Assembly (NCBI GenBank): GCA_002862545.1
Contig: PKDJ01000032.1
Span: 1 to 45,268 of the forward strand
DNA: 45,268 nucleotides
Direction of reading: 5' to 3'
DNA from: Pseudomonadota bacterium
GTDB taxonomy: Bacteria; Myxococcota_A; UBA796; GCA-2862545
In this document: positions 33,936-42,597 of the stretch, one piece after another
How positions within the stretch are numbered: position 1 is the stretch's first letter
Layout: every line of letters begins with the position of its first letter
Position numbers and translations under genes: made by a program
Notes under the pieces: model-generated
What the model saw: only the letters and a program-made list of their open reading frames with translations
Told to the model about the DNA's origin: nothing
Databases searched by the model: none

Positions 33936-35144
33936 CTATCGGCGTCGACGAGAGCGCTTGCGACGCCGTCCCGACCTGGCCGCGCCCGATGCATCCGCAT
34001 GGGGGACCGCGTCGTGACTGTGCCAGGGATGAGCGAAGTTCGGTGTCAGCGCGGCGCCCGTGTGGCGCTCGATGTCGCGCAGCAGCCCGCCGGTCGTCTC
34101 GTCGCACAGGCTCAGGGCCAGCCCCTCGCGCCCGGCCCGTCCGACGCGTCCGACCCGGTGCACGTAGGTGTCCGGATCGGCGGGCAGATCGTGGTTCACC
34201 ACCAGGTCCAGCTCGGCGATGTCGAGCCCTCGCGCCGCAACGTCCGTCGCGACGACCACGCGTGTCGCACCCTCCCGAAGCGCCTGAACCACTGCGGACC
34301 GTGCCGCCTGAGAGCGGTCGCCATGCAGAGCATCCGCCGCGACACCAGCGCGCTGGAGCAGGGTGCACAGCCGATCGGCTCCTCGCTTCGTCCGCACGAA
34401 GACCAGACAGCGGCCCGGCTGCCGGTCGACGAGGTGGGCCGTGAGCGCCGGCTTGTCGAGCTGCTTGACGTACAGGACCTGCTGTCGCGCCGACGCCACG
34501 GGCTTCGCGACCGGACCAACGTGTATGCGGACCGGGTCGCGAACCAGTCGTGCCGCGAGGCGCTCGACCCCCGCGGGAAAGGTCGCCGAGAAGAGCATGG
34601 ACTGGCGCTCCCGCGGCAGCGCCCCGACGATGCGCCGAATGTCATCGAGGAAGCCCTGATCGAGGAGACGATCCGCCTCGTCGAGGACCACGTGGGCGAC
34701 CCGGTCGAGGCTGACATGCCCTCTCCGGTGGAGGTCACGCAGTCGGCCCGGCGTGGCCACCACGATGTCGACGCCGCGCTCGAGCGCCGCGATCTGTGGC
34801 TCCACGGGCACCCCACCGTAGAGCACGTAGCTGGAGATGGTGAGCTGCCGGCCGTAGGCTGCAAAGCGCTTGCCCGTCTGAACGGCGAGCTCACGGGTCG
34901 GACAGAGCACCAGCCCCCGCGTCGGTGGCGGCGTCTCGGGACGGGTGCGACCGATGTTCTGCAGCATGGGCAGGGCAAAGGCGGCCGTCTTGCCGGTGCC
35001 CGTCTGGGCGATGCCCACGATGTCGCGCCCCCGAAGGGCCGACGGGATGGCCTTGGCCTGGATGGGCGTGGGTGCCTTGTAGCCGCGATTCTTCAGTACC
35101 CGAAGCAACGGATCAGCCAGTCCGAGCGCTGCGAAGCGTGCCAT
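33936..35144 (-). CDS. DEAD-box RNA helicase (RhlE-like)
   Basis: A 402-residue ATP-dependent RNA helicase. All core motifs are seen: Q motif (YKAPTPIQAKAIP), Walker A AQTGTGKT, PTRELA, TPGR, DEAD in VLDEADRLLDQGF, SAT (LFSATFP), ARGLD and HRVGRVGRAG. The last 25 residues are Arg/Lys-rich (RRRKRSRRRR), a common non-specific RNA-binding tail. Length and motif wording fit the RhlE group, whose members act in ribosome assembly and RNA turnover. The ATG at 35144 (MARFAALGL) is preceded by a G-run; the upstream open frame is a shadow of the neighbouring gene. Confidence 0.95.
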   Translation of the reverse strand: MARFAALGLADPLLRVLKNRGYKAPTPIQAKAIPSALRGRDIVGIAQTGTGKTAAFALPMLQNIGRTRPETPPPTRGLVLCPTRELAVQTGKRFAAYGRQLTISSYVLYGGVPVEPQIAALERGVDIVVATPGRLRDLHRRGHVSLDRVAHVVLDEADRLLDQGFLDDIRRIVGALPRERQSMLFSATFPAGVERLAARLVRDPVRIHVGPVAKPVASARQQVLYVKQLDKPALTAHLVDRQPGRCLVFVRTKRGADRLCTLLQRAGVAADALHGDRSQAARSAVVQALREGATRVVVATDVAARGLDIAELDLVVNHDLPADPDTYVHRVGRVGRAGREGLALSLCDETTGGLLRDIERHTGAALTPNFAHPWHSHDAVPHADASGAARSGRRRKRSRRRR

Positions 35145-35196
35145 CTGTCCCCCCGCCCTGTGTAGCCCACCGCCCGATCCAGCGACCGCACGGCCC

Positions 35197-35850
35197 TCAG
35201 TCGAACCCGAGCGAGGTCCCGAGCAGGAAGGCTGGCCTCGCAGTCCCTCCATCGAGCGTGAGATCACAGCCGAAGTCGAGCTGCGCTGTGGCCGACAGCG
35301 GTATCCACCCGCCCCCCCCGACGACGGGGTCACCGTTGAAGCCCCGACCGCCGTTGACGTAGACCCCCAGGGCGTCGAAGCCGCAGGAGGCTCCCCCTCC
35401 GAAGAAGCCGGTCGTGCCCGCCTCGGAGACGGTGGTCGTGGCGTGTAGCCAGAGACCGACGTTGTCGAGCCCGTAGGCCAGGTTGGTGCCCAGGTTGGCA
35501 CCGACGCTGCCGCCGCCCGGCTGCACGTAGACCTCCGGGACGAAGGACAGAGACCAGTGCTCGTCGAGGTGTCCACCCACCTTAGTGCCGAGCCCGACGG
35601 GCCCGACCAAGACGCCGTCGTCGAAGAGCACGAAGTCGGGAGCGCGAACCCGGGCCTCGAGGGTCTTGGAGAGCCCGATGCGGCCGACGACACCGCTGGT
35701 GCCCACCGCCGTTGGATCGACGATGGCCTGCACCCCGCCCTCGATCATGACGGCTCCCCCGCCGACGCTGGTGGTGGAGTCACCGATGCCGGGGCGGTCC
35801 GGGCTGAAGTTGAGCTCACCAGCGTGGGCGAGCGAGATCAGGAGGAGCAA
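35197..35850 (-). CDS. Secreted beta-rich, transporter/barrel-like protein
   Basis: About 217 residues from a TTG start at 35850 (GGAG 6 bp upstream), which gives a short signal LLLLISLAHA and mature protein GELNFSPDRPGIGDSTTSVGGG. This opening and the alternating strands (VGRIGLSKTLEARVRAP, WSLSFVPEVYVQPG, NLAYGLDNVGLWLHATTT, LGVYVNGGRGFNG) resemble outer-membrane beta-barrel proteins of the metabolite-transporter (phenol MetA-like) kind. An ATG at 35916 is possible but would give no signal peptide. No partner is evident. Function is inferred from fold only. Confidence 0.6.
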   Translation of the reverse strand: MLLLISLAHAGELNFSPDRPGIGDSTTSVGGGAVMIEGGVQAIVDPTAVGTSGVVGRIGLSKTLEARVRAPDFVLFDDGVLVGPVGLGTKVGGHLDEHWSLSFVPEVYVQPGGGSVGANLGTNLAYGLDNVGLWLHATTTVSEAGTTGFFGGGASCGFDALGVYVNGGRGFNGDPVVGGGGWIPLSATAQLDFGCDLTLDGGTARPAFLLGTSLGFD

Positions 35851-35991
35851 GGGGGACTCCGGGGCTGGGACCTCAACAGGCTCTCCTGAGCTATCTACGT
35901 CGAGGACGACGAGCATCCGTCCATGAGCGCCCCGCAGGCCGCTGCTGCTGGACGCCTTGTTCTTGTCACCGGAGATGCTACGGATGCGCCC

Positions 35992-36549
35992 ATGGCAGAT
36001 CCCCACCACGTCCCCGAGCTCGATGGCTTCGACCGCCTGACGGTGCGCCTGTACCGCCTCGGGCTGTGGGTGGCGTCGGTCGCTCTGCTGGTCACCGCGG
36101 GCGTGAGCCTGGCTGGCATTCCCATCATCGACGAGACCCTGCTCTTCGTCGATCTGGGCGTCGCCATGGCCGTCGCCAACATGCACCTCTACGCCAAGCA
36201 GATTCGCTGGGTGATCGGCGTGTCCTGCTTCGGGGGTCTCTTGCTCCAGAGTGCCGCCGCGGCCCTCACCTCCCCCATGGCCCTCTGGGTGTCCTGCGCC
36301 GGCATGGGCTTCGTGTTCGTCAGCCTGTCGGCCTTCGCCCTGAAGGAGCAGTTCTGCTTCCGCATCCCCTGGCTGCGCGCAGTGCCCCTGTTCCTGGCCG
36401 CCTCCCTCGTGCCCCTGCTCCTCGACGAGCCCTGGTTCGCCGGCCTGCTGCTGCTCCCCGCCGGACTGGTCATGACGACCCTCTCCTGGCAGAAGTCGGC
36501 CATGCCTCTGCACTTCGACGTCGGAGACAAGTCGCAGTACCAGATCTAG
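35992..36549 (+). CDS. DUF2301-like integral membrane protein
   Basis: A 185-residue membrane protein with about six hydrophobic helices. The sequence LYRLGLWVASVALLVTAG, PIIDETLLFVDLGVAMAVANMHLYAKQIRWVI and LKEQFCFRIPWLRAVP fits the DUF2301 family as I remember it; biochemical role unknown. The start is put at 35992 (MADPHH); an in-frame ATG at 35923 would add 23 residues without a Shine-Dalgarno. Divergent from the barrel-like gene. Confidence 0.75.
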   Translation: MADPHHVPELDGFDRLTVRLYRLGLWVASVALLVTAGVSLAGIPIIDETLLFVDLGVAMAVANMHLYAKQIRWVIGVSCFGGLLLQSAAAALTSPMALWVSCAGMGFVFVSLSAFALKEQFCFRIPWLRAVPLFLAASLVPLLLDEPWFAGLLLLPAGLVMTTLSWQKSAMPLHFDVGDKSQYQI

Positions 36550-36768
36550 CACCGCGGAAAGCCAGCACTCCGGCAGCCGCTGCAGACCGAGCGGCCGAGA
36601 GCTGGCCCACGCTCGCCACGTCCGCGAGGGCGACACGCTCGAACAGGGAGCCTGCAGCGAGGCGCAGCGCGACACGAGGACAGCGCGACGCTCCATCCGG
36701 ATAGACCCCGGGAGCGACACGTGCCCTGCCGTCCTCGGCCGGAATCATCTGCCGCCACGGAGACCGCG

Positions 36769-37686
36769 ATGGAGCTCGCACCCGGCACCCGGGTCGGCCG
36801 ATACATCGTCGAGGAACGCCTCGGCGCTGGAGGCGCGGGCGAGGTCTTTCGGGTCGTCGACGAGAGGGCCGGGACCACGCACGCTCTGAAGGTCCTCAGC
36901 ACGCTCTCGTCCGGACAGCGAGCCCGGCTGCTCCGTGAGGGACACACCCAGAGCACCCTCTGTCATCCGAACATCGTCCGAGTCACCGACTTCGTGACCG
37001 TGGGCCGCCGGCCCGGGATCGTCATGGAGCACATCGACGGCCCCGATCTCGCGACGCTCATTCGAACCCAGACGGTGTCGGTGCGAGGACTCGACGCCGT
37101 CGTCCGCGGCATCCTCTCGGGCGTGCATGCCGCCCACTGTTTGGGGCTTGTCCACCGAGATCTGAAGCCGTCCAACATCCTCCTGGCACGAGCGGGCGAC
37201 GGCTACGTGCCCAAGGTCGCCGATTTTGGGCTCGTCCTCGTCGACAACGACCATCGCCGCACCCGCACGGGCCAGCCCATGGGCACGCCGTCATACATGG
37301 CCCCCGAGCAGATCCGCGACGCCAAGCGCGTCGACCAGCGCGCCGACATCTGGGCCCTCGGCGCGATTCTCTACGAGCTGGTCACCCGACAGCGCGCCTT
37401 CCGCGCCGACAACCTCCTCTCCCTCTTCCTCCGAATCGCCGACGGAGCGTTCACACCGGTCGGCGAGCACGCGCCCAGTGCGCCCCAGCGCATGGCTCGG
37501 GCCATCGAGGGCGCTCTCGTCGTCAACCTCGACGACCGCATCCCCGACTGCGAGCGTCTCTGGGCGCTGTGGTCGACCCCCACGGACACGGACGCCGAGC
37601 TGCCCCCTCCGCCGGCGCTGCTGTCGATCGACTCAGAGGCCGAGACCCTGATTCTCGAGACGAGACCCACAGCGCTCTGCGATTAG
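36769..37686 (+). CDS. Ser/Thr protein kinase (soluble)
   Basis: A 305-residue eukaryote-like Ser/Thr kinase consisting of little more than the catalytic domain. Motifs: GAGGAGEVFR glycine loop, Lys41 (ALKVL), HRDLKPSN with catalytic Asp131, DFG Asp152, GTPSYMAPEQ activation segment end, and DIWALGAILYEL. The arginine before the catalytic Asp makes it an RD kinase. No membrane helix and only a 30-residue acidic/Pro tail, so it is cytoplasmic with no own sensor domain. ATG 36769 follows CGGAG by 6 bp; a GTG at 36721 is in frame but upstream of the homology. Confidence 0.94.
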   Translation: MELAPGTRVGRYIVEERLGAGGAGEVFRVVDERAGTTHALKVLSTLSSGQRARLLREGHTQSTLCHPNIVRVTDFVTVGRRPGIVMEHIDGPDLATLIRTQTVSVRGLDAVVRGILSGVHAAHCLGLVHRDLKPSNILLARAGDGYVPKVADFGLVLVDNDHRRTRTGQPMGTPSYMAPEQIRDAKRVDQRADIWALGAILYELVTRQRAFRADNLLSLFLRIADGAFTPVGEHAPSAPQRMARAIEGALVVNLDDRIPDCERLWALWSTPTDTDAELPPPPALLSIDSEAETLILETRPTALCD

Positions 37687-37926
37687 CTCACGGCCCAGCC
37701 GATGGAGGCCCTCTCCGGGGGGTCGGTTGCGACCCGATGATACAGCAGGCCCATGGCGGCATGTCGAGGCTTCACGGAGACAGGCTCGTGGCGTAGGCAG
37801 GGCTCGAAGTCACGGAGCGGTCACCACGGTCCAGAGCGGCCCTGCGTCGGGCTCAAGACTCTCCCCGAGTCTCTGGCGATAGACTCTCGATAGCCTCATC
37901 TCTGCCCGTGACCGCAGACTGCGTTC

Positions 37927-38280
37927 ATGAAGACACAAGCCACTTTTGTCGCGATGCTAGTCGGGCTGCCGAGCGCTGCTCTCGCCCAAAACTACACGGC
38001 CAGCATGGCCTCGTCGTCGTGCGCGCACCTGCGCAACGAGGTGCAGGTGGTCGACCTCCGCACCGAGCTGGCGACAGCCGAGGTGCGCGCACAGCGTGCG
38101 GCTCTCGATGGCATCGAGTCCCGCCTGCAGCAGCAGGTCGCCCCTGACGAGCTGATGGAGCTCGTCGAGGTACGCCTCGAGCTCGGAGCGAGGATTCGCG
38201 AGGGCGAGCGTGCTTTGCACATGGAGCGTGCAAACGCCCAGATGGTCGAGGCCCGGCTGCGAGCTGCCGGCTGTCGCTGA
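37927..38280 (+). CDS. Small exported coiled-coil protein
   Basis: A 117-residue protein with a Sec signal (MKTQATFVAMLVGLPSAALA-Q) and a mature part that is almost all charged helix (VDLRTELATAEVRAQRAALDGIESRLQQQVAPDELMELVEVRLELGARIREGERAL), probably a coiled coil, with one Cys near each end (SSSC and AAGC). Periplasmic location is inferred. No family recognised. Upstream lies a 240-bp gap without recognisable features. Confidence 0.65.
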   Translation: MKTQATFVAMLVGLPSAALAQNYTASMASSSCAHLRNEVQVVDLRTELATAEVRAQRAALDGIESRLQQQVAPDELMELVEVRLELGARIREGERALHMERANAQMVEARLRAAGCR

Positions 38281-38288
38281 CGCCTCGA

Positions 38289-39179
38289 TCAGCCCGTCCC
38301 GCGCGCTCCGCTCGTAGCGGCGTCGACCACAGCGAGGATCCGCCTCTGCACATCCGGCCCGTAGGCCGACGGGTGCAGCTGCTGTTCGCGCGTGTTCGTG
38401 TCGAAGTAGCGAGCCGTCACCCCCGCTAGCTCTGGCGCCGTCGCGGCCCAGATGGTCGAGCGTGCTGCCTTCGCCGCGCTCTTTCCACCGTCTTCCGCAA
38501 ACATCAGCCTGAAGAGCGGCCAGAAGAGCTTCATCCACCCTGGAAGGGCCTGCAGGGACATGCCGCGGGCCATGGCCGTCGAGGCTCGCCCTAGAAAGCC
38601 CACATTGACGCAGATGCCCTGAGGCTCGGGCTCGGCCGCGAGCGCCATCGAGAGCGACTCGAGCGCGCTCTTCGAGTGCGTGTAGATCATCAGACCCCTG
38701 AAGCCCTTCTCGGCCTGGAGGTCGTCGACGTCCACAGCGGCAGGCTTGTCGCCCCCCGTGACGTTGACGACCCGCGCAGCAGGCGCCTTGGACAGTGCGG
38801 GGAGCACGCCCATCGTGAGCCGCCACGGAGCCAGCACGTTTACGGCGAAGTGCATCTCGAGACCATCCACACTGTCGCAGCGCTCGTCACCGAAGTAGCC
38901 GGCGTTGTTGACGAGCACGTCGATGCGCTCGGTGGCGGCGCACAGAGCCTCTGCCAGGGCGTCGACCCCAGCAATGGACGACAGGTCACCGACGACCAGC
39001 TCCACACGGTCACTCCGAGCGGCCTCGGCAATGTGCTGCAGTGCGGCCTCTCCCCGCTCCCGGCTGCGCCCCGTGACGAGCACACGAGCGCCGGTCTTGG
39101 CGATGCCGACCGCACTCTGCAGGCCAATGCCGCCGGTGCCACCCGTGATCACGACCGTGCGTTCTTCCGTGTCGACCAT
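38289..39179 (-). CDS. Short-chain dehydrogenase/reductase
   Basis: A 296-residue SDR, similar in layout to retinol dehydrogenase/WW-domain oxidoreductase-type members. The cofactor motif TGGTGGIG follows VVIT, DLSS and NNAG come next, and the catalytic YxxxK is present as YTHSK. The usual active-site Ser strand reads VVNVTGGDK, so Thr may take the role of the Ser. Arg after the first strand (TGRSRERG) favours NADP. Substrate unknown. The ATG at 39179 is chosen over the upstream in-frame start at 39251 because it directly precedes the Rossmann fold. Confidence 0.88.
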   Translation of the reverse strand: MVDTEERTVVITGGTGGIGLQSAVGIAKTGARVLVTGRSRERGEAALQHIAEAARSDRVELVVGDLSSIAGVDALAEALCAATERIDVLVNNAGYFGDERCDSVDGLEMHFAVNVLAPWRLTMGVLPALSKAPAARVVNVTGGDKPAAVDVDDLQAEKGFRGLMIYTHSKSALESLSMALAAEPEPQGICVNVGFLGRASTAMARGMSLQALPGWMKLFWPLFRLMFAEDGGKSAAKAARSTIWAATAPELAGVTARYFDTNTREQQLHPSAYGPDVQRRILAVVDAATSGARGTG

Positions 39180-39260
39180 GATGCTCCCGGCCGACCTACA
39201 CGGGCCGCTGGACGCGTGGCGAGCCGTGGCAGCCCACCGCCCACGGCTCATCGAGCGCGT

Positions 39261-39455
39261 CTACTCTTCCGTCGTGCCCTCGGTGCCGTCACCCTCGTCC
39301 GCGGCGATGCAGCTGTCGCTCTCCGCGTCGTAGGTCTCGTCGTCGGCACAGATCGGCATGCACACGTCATCCTCGCTCACCTCACCGTCCGGGCAGTCCG
39401 GATCCGGGTCGCAGCCGAGCGCAAGCAATGGAAGCAAGAGTACGAACCAGCGCAT
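39261..39455 (-). CDS. Small Cys-rich lipoprotein
   Basis: A 64-residue lipoprotein: MRWFVLLLPLLALGC (lipid Cys 15) followed by an acidic Cys-rich segment (DPDCPDGEVSEDDVCMPIC, SDSCIAADEGDG). Such short DxxCPDGE/CxxxC proteins are frequent in Myxococcota. Located 81 bp upstream of the SDR gene on the same strand. Function unknown. Confidence 0.65.
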   Translation of the reverse strand: MRWFVLLLPLLALGCDPDPDCPDGEVSEDDVCMPICADDETYDAESDSCIAADEGDGTEGTTEE

Positions 39456-39607
39456 GTGTCCTCCCTACCAAGGCGATGAGCGGGCCCGAAGGGGATGCAA
39501 CCCGAAAAGGCAAGCTGCCCCTTACGGTCAATGGGGGCAACGAGGAGACAGCCCACCGACATCCGCGCGAAGTAGGCTACCCTGCCCCAGCGCCCTGGTG
39601 AATCCTC

Positions 39608-40606
39608 ATGACCATCACACCGCTCGTCATCGCCAGCCTCGCAGCACTCGCTGCCCCTCCCCTCGCCACGCCACCACTGCCGACCCCGGCGCAGCAGACG
39701 GACCACACGACCCCACTCCGCGCCGTCCTGCACCCGAGCCTCCAGGACTTCGCTCGGCACGTCGCGTACCTGGAGACCGTGGAGCTCAAGCTCTGGCTCG
39801 ACCAGACCAAGGACGGAGACCTGAGATTCGCCTCCTGGCCCCGCAGCCAGCCGCTCTCGGCAACGCCCGAGCGTGTCCTCACGGGCGGGACGACGGAGGT
39901 CGGGTCCGACGGAGAGCCACGCGGATACACCTTCAGCGGCGAGGGCACCACCTACCGAGTATCCCTCGGGGAGCGGTCCACGAGCACCTCGCCGTCGCTC
40001 GTCGTCCGGCAGGGAGAATCGCTGGTGCTCGAGCAGGCGGCACAACGCGTGGACACGGCAGCGGTGGTGGCCGACCCCGCTCCTGGGCCGACCGAGTTCA
40101 CGCCGACAGGTCGCGAGACCCTCTCGGCGTACAAACAGCTCCCCCCTGGCCGCTCACCCGAAGACCTCGCCAAGCTGCTGGCCGAGCATGACTTCGTGCT
40201 GCTCTCGACAACGCGTCGGCACGGACCCGACCCCACCAAGGACCCCGCCCTGCCACCGTCCATGTCCGACTCGAGCACCTGGACCATCGGCGCCTGCAGC
40301 ACCGTGGAGGCGTACTGGATCCTCGCGACCTACACGCGAGCCGACTGGCTGCCATCGCTGGCGGCACAGAGCGTCGCGTGGCGGGACCAGCCAGGCCACC
40401 CCACCCGCGAGATGGTGGTCTTGGATGATCCGGACAACCCGAGCCCGTACTTCGGCACGTCGATCTACGCCTACCGAGACAAGGCCTCGAGAGAGATCCT
40501 CGAGTACCGGTGGATCGCGGAGGGTGAGGGCGGCGTCTCCGAGGTCTCGATGAAGAAGCAAGATGGGTACACGTGGACCGTGAGCGCCTTCGACCTGGCC
40601 GACTGA
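39608..40606 (+). CDS. Secreted protein of unknown function
   Basis: A 332-residue protein with an Ala/Pro-rich signal (MTITPLVIASLAALAAPPLA). The body is mixed alpha/beta with no recognised domain; it contains YLETVELKLWLDQTKDG, TTRRHGPDPTKDPALPP and IYAYRDKASREILEYRWI. No repeats or extended cysteine pattern (one Cys in GACSTVEAYW). The ATG lacks a strong Shine-Dalgarno. I cannot assign a function. Confidence 0.6.
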   Translation: MTITPLVIASLAALAAPPLATPPLPTPAQQTDHTTPLRAVLHPSLQDFARHVAYLETVELKLWLDQTKDGDLRFASWPRSQPLSATPERVLTGGTTEVGSDGEPRGYTFSGEGTTYRVSLGERSTSTSPSLVVRQGESLVLEQAAQRVDTAAVVADPAPGPTEFTPTGRETLSAYKQLPPGRSPEDLAKLLAEHDFVLLSTTRRHGPDPTKDPALPPSMSDSSTWTIGACSTVEAYWILATYTRADWLPSLAAQSVAWRDQPGHPTREMVVLDDPDNPSPYFGTSIYAYRDKASREILEYRWIAEGEGGVSEVSMKKQDGYTWTVSAFDLAD

Positions 40607-40840
40607 CCCAGGCCAGCGACTCGCGGCCCGCTGGGGCGGAGAACAATCGAAACTTGAGGGACGCCTCCAGCCCTCATCCCGTATCGGCTCTGCCATTCGT
40701 AGCGTCGTTGGTGAGGGTGAATGCACAGCTCGCGCAGAGAACAGAACGGTGTCATCACCACTCGCGCATGCGCCCATAGACTCGGCTCGCGTCCATCGCC
40801 GAGCCTGGCCCGGACCGCTTCAGCACCCAGGAGCTGACTG

Positions 40841-41059
40841 ATGGACTGTGGGGTTCTGACCGTCGATGGACGATCCAACGACATCATCAGAGCGAGCAGC
40901 GCGGTCGGCCAGGCATTTCGGTCGACGCAGCAGGCCCTGACCGGACACTCACTCCGCAACCTGGTGGTCGAGGCTGACCGTGTGCGCTTCGATGAAGCGC
41001 GCGCTGCAGCGCTGCGCGATGACGAGGCCCTCTTACTCTGGTCTCCATCAGCGAGCTGA
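40841..41059 (+). CDS. Stand-alone PAS domain protein, in frame with the downstream kinase
   Basis: A 72-residue product that looks like the first two thirds of a PAS sensor domain: GVLTVDGRSNDIIRASSAVGQAF, then STQQALTGHSLRNLV. ATG with AGGAG 7 bp upstream. Its TGA stop (41057-41059) is the only stop between it and the histidine kinase start at 41087; the nine intervening codons are open and in the same frame. It may be an independent small sensor or the N-terminal part of one longer kinase, interrupted by a nonsense mutation, sequence error or read-through site. Confidence 0.6.
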   Translation: MDCGVLTVDGRSNDIIRASSAVGQAFRSTQQALTGHSLRNLVVEADRVRFDEARAAALRDDEALLLWSPSAS

Positions 41060-41086
41060 CGGCCCGACTTTACCGCCGCTCTACAG

Positions 41087-42244
41087 ATGCTCCTCAGCGA
41101 CGAGCAGCAGCTGCTCATCTCCTTCGCGCCCGAGTCGCGCTCAGACCTCGAGCGCCTGATCCCCGTCCTCGCAGAAGCCATCGGCCCCACCTCGAGCACA
41201 GCGTTCTACGACGCTGTCGCGGCGTTTCTCGCGAGCGAGCTGGGCGTCAAGTACGTCCTGATCGGCAAGCGGATGCCCGACGACCATGTCCAGACGATGA
41301 CCGCCCTGTGCGACGGCGAGCGGGTGCCCGACATTCGCTACGCCCTGGAGCACACTCCCTGTGCCGAGGTGATGGAGGACGGCGCCTGCTTCTTTGCACG
41401 CAACAGCCAGGAGCTGTTTCCACGAGACGCGCTCCTCGTGGACATGGGTGTCGAGAGCTACGGCGGCATCGCCGCCAAAGCGGCCACCGGAGAGCCGCTC
41501 GGGCTCGTCGCAGTCCTCCACGATCGTCCGCTCAGCGAGCCGGAGCACCAGCGCTTCGTCGAGCTGCTGACCCTCCTCGGTGATCGCATCGCGCCCGAGC
41601 TCGAGCGCCGCTCATATGTCGCCGCCATCGAGGACGCGCTGGCGGAGAAAGACACCCTCCTTCGCGAGATCCACCACCGCGTGAAGAACAACATGGCGAT
41701 GGCCTCGTCGTTGATCGCCTTGGAGGCCTCGCTCGGCACCTCCAAGTCTGCCGATGAGGTGCTTCTGGAGACCCGGCTGCGCCTGTCGACCATGGCCCTG
41801 CTCCACGAGCATCTCTACCGAACCGACAACCTCTCGTCTGTCAGCGTGCCCGACTACCTGCACGGGCTCGTGAGCCACGCAGCACAGTCCTTCCCGCGGT
41901 GTCGCTTCACGTGCGACCTCGAGCCCGCCGAGCTGTCGATCGACACCCTCTTGCCCCTCGGCTTGATCGTCAATGAGCTCGTGACGAACGCGCTCAAGTA
42001 CTCGTCTGGAGAGGACGTGCGCTTCGAGGTCTACTTCTCGAATGGGCCCGAGGGATCGGTGCTGCGGGTTCGCGACTACGGCGGGCTACAAGACGTCGCC
42101 ATCGTCGAGCGCTCGGCCTCGCTCGGACTGCAGCTCGTCCGAAACCTCTGCCGCCAGCTCCGGGCGACCCCGCACTTCGTCGCCGATGGCGGGCTGACCG
42201 TCGAGATCCGGTTCGGTCGGCAGCTTGGTCAGAGTGACGCCTGA
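41087..42244 (+). CDS. GAF-HisKA_2 sensor histidine kinase
   Basis: A 385-residue cytoplasmic kinase. Residues about 20-180 form a GAF-like domain (FYDAVAAFLASELGVKYVLIG, CAEVMEDGACFFARNSQELFP, GEPLGLVAVLHDRPL). The dimerisation/phosphotransfer region is of the HisKA_2 (HWE-related) type: LLREIHHRVKNNMAMASSLI with His196 as expected phosphoacceptor. The ATPase domain has NELVTNALKYSSG; the G-boxes are shortened (VRDYGG, SLGLQLVRNL), as usual for this class. The start has no Shine-Dalgarno, and the open frame continues upstream to the TGA that ends the PAS gene. Its stop overlaps the receiver start (TGATG). Confidence 0.9.
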   Translation: MLLSDEQQLLISFAPESRSDLERLIPVLAEAIGPTSSTAFYDAVAAFLASELGVKYVLIGKRMPDDHVQTMTALCDGERVPDIRYALEHTPCAEVMEDGACFFARNSQELFPRDALLVDMGVESYGGIAAKAATGEPLGLVAVLHDRPLSEPEHQRFVELLTLLGDRIAPELERRSYVAAIEDALAEKDTLLREIHHRVKNNMAMASSLIALEASLGTSKSADEVLLETRLRLSTMALLHEHLYRTDNLSSVSVPDYLHGLVSHAAQSFPRCRFTCDLEPAELSIDTLLPLGLIVNELVTNALKYSSGEDVRFEVYFSNGPEGSVLRVRDYGGLQDVAIVERSASLGLQLVRNLCRQLRATPHFVADGGLTVEIRFGRQLGQSDA

Positions 42245-42597
42245 TGGTGCTCGTCGTCGAAGACGAGGCGGTGCTGCAGATGGAGATGCAGCTCGAGCTG
42301 GAGGGCCGACGTGGCCTCGACCTCACCTGTGGGTTCAGACCAGAGCAAGCGTATGCAGTACTCTCCGAGAGCCCAGTGACCGTCCCGTGCATCGACATCA
42401 TGCTGTCCGGCAAGCCGATGGGGCTCGACATCGCTCGCCGCTGCGAGGCGCACACTGTGCCCTGCGTCTTCGTCAGCGGCAGCACGGATCCGACCACACT
42501 CGAGGCCGTCACGTCGCTGCGTCCTCTCGCGTTCCTCACGAAGCCCGTCGACTATGACCACCTCGCCAACCTCATTCGACGGGCAGCGAGCGCGTGA
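42244..42597 (+). CDS. Single-domain response regulator (receiver)
   Basis: A 117-residue receiver with no output domain. Acidic pair E6/D7 (VVEDEA), phosphoacceptor Asp51 in CIDIML, switch Ser78 (FVSGS) and Lys100 (TKP) are in place. Start overlaps the kinase stop by one base (TGATG), so kinase and receiver are co-translated and almost certainly cognate. Being output-less it probably acts through protein interaction or a phosphorelay. Tail-to-tail with the flavoprotein gene; stops abut at 42597/42598. Confidence 0.92.
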   Translation: MVLVVEDEAVLQMEMQLELEGRRGLDLTCGFRPEQAYAVLSESPVTVPCIDIMLSGKPMGLDIARRCEAHTVPCVFVSGSTDPTTLEAVTSLRPLAFLTKPVDYDHLANLIRRAASA

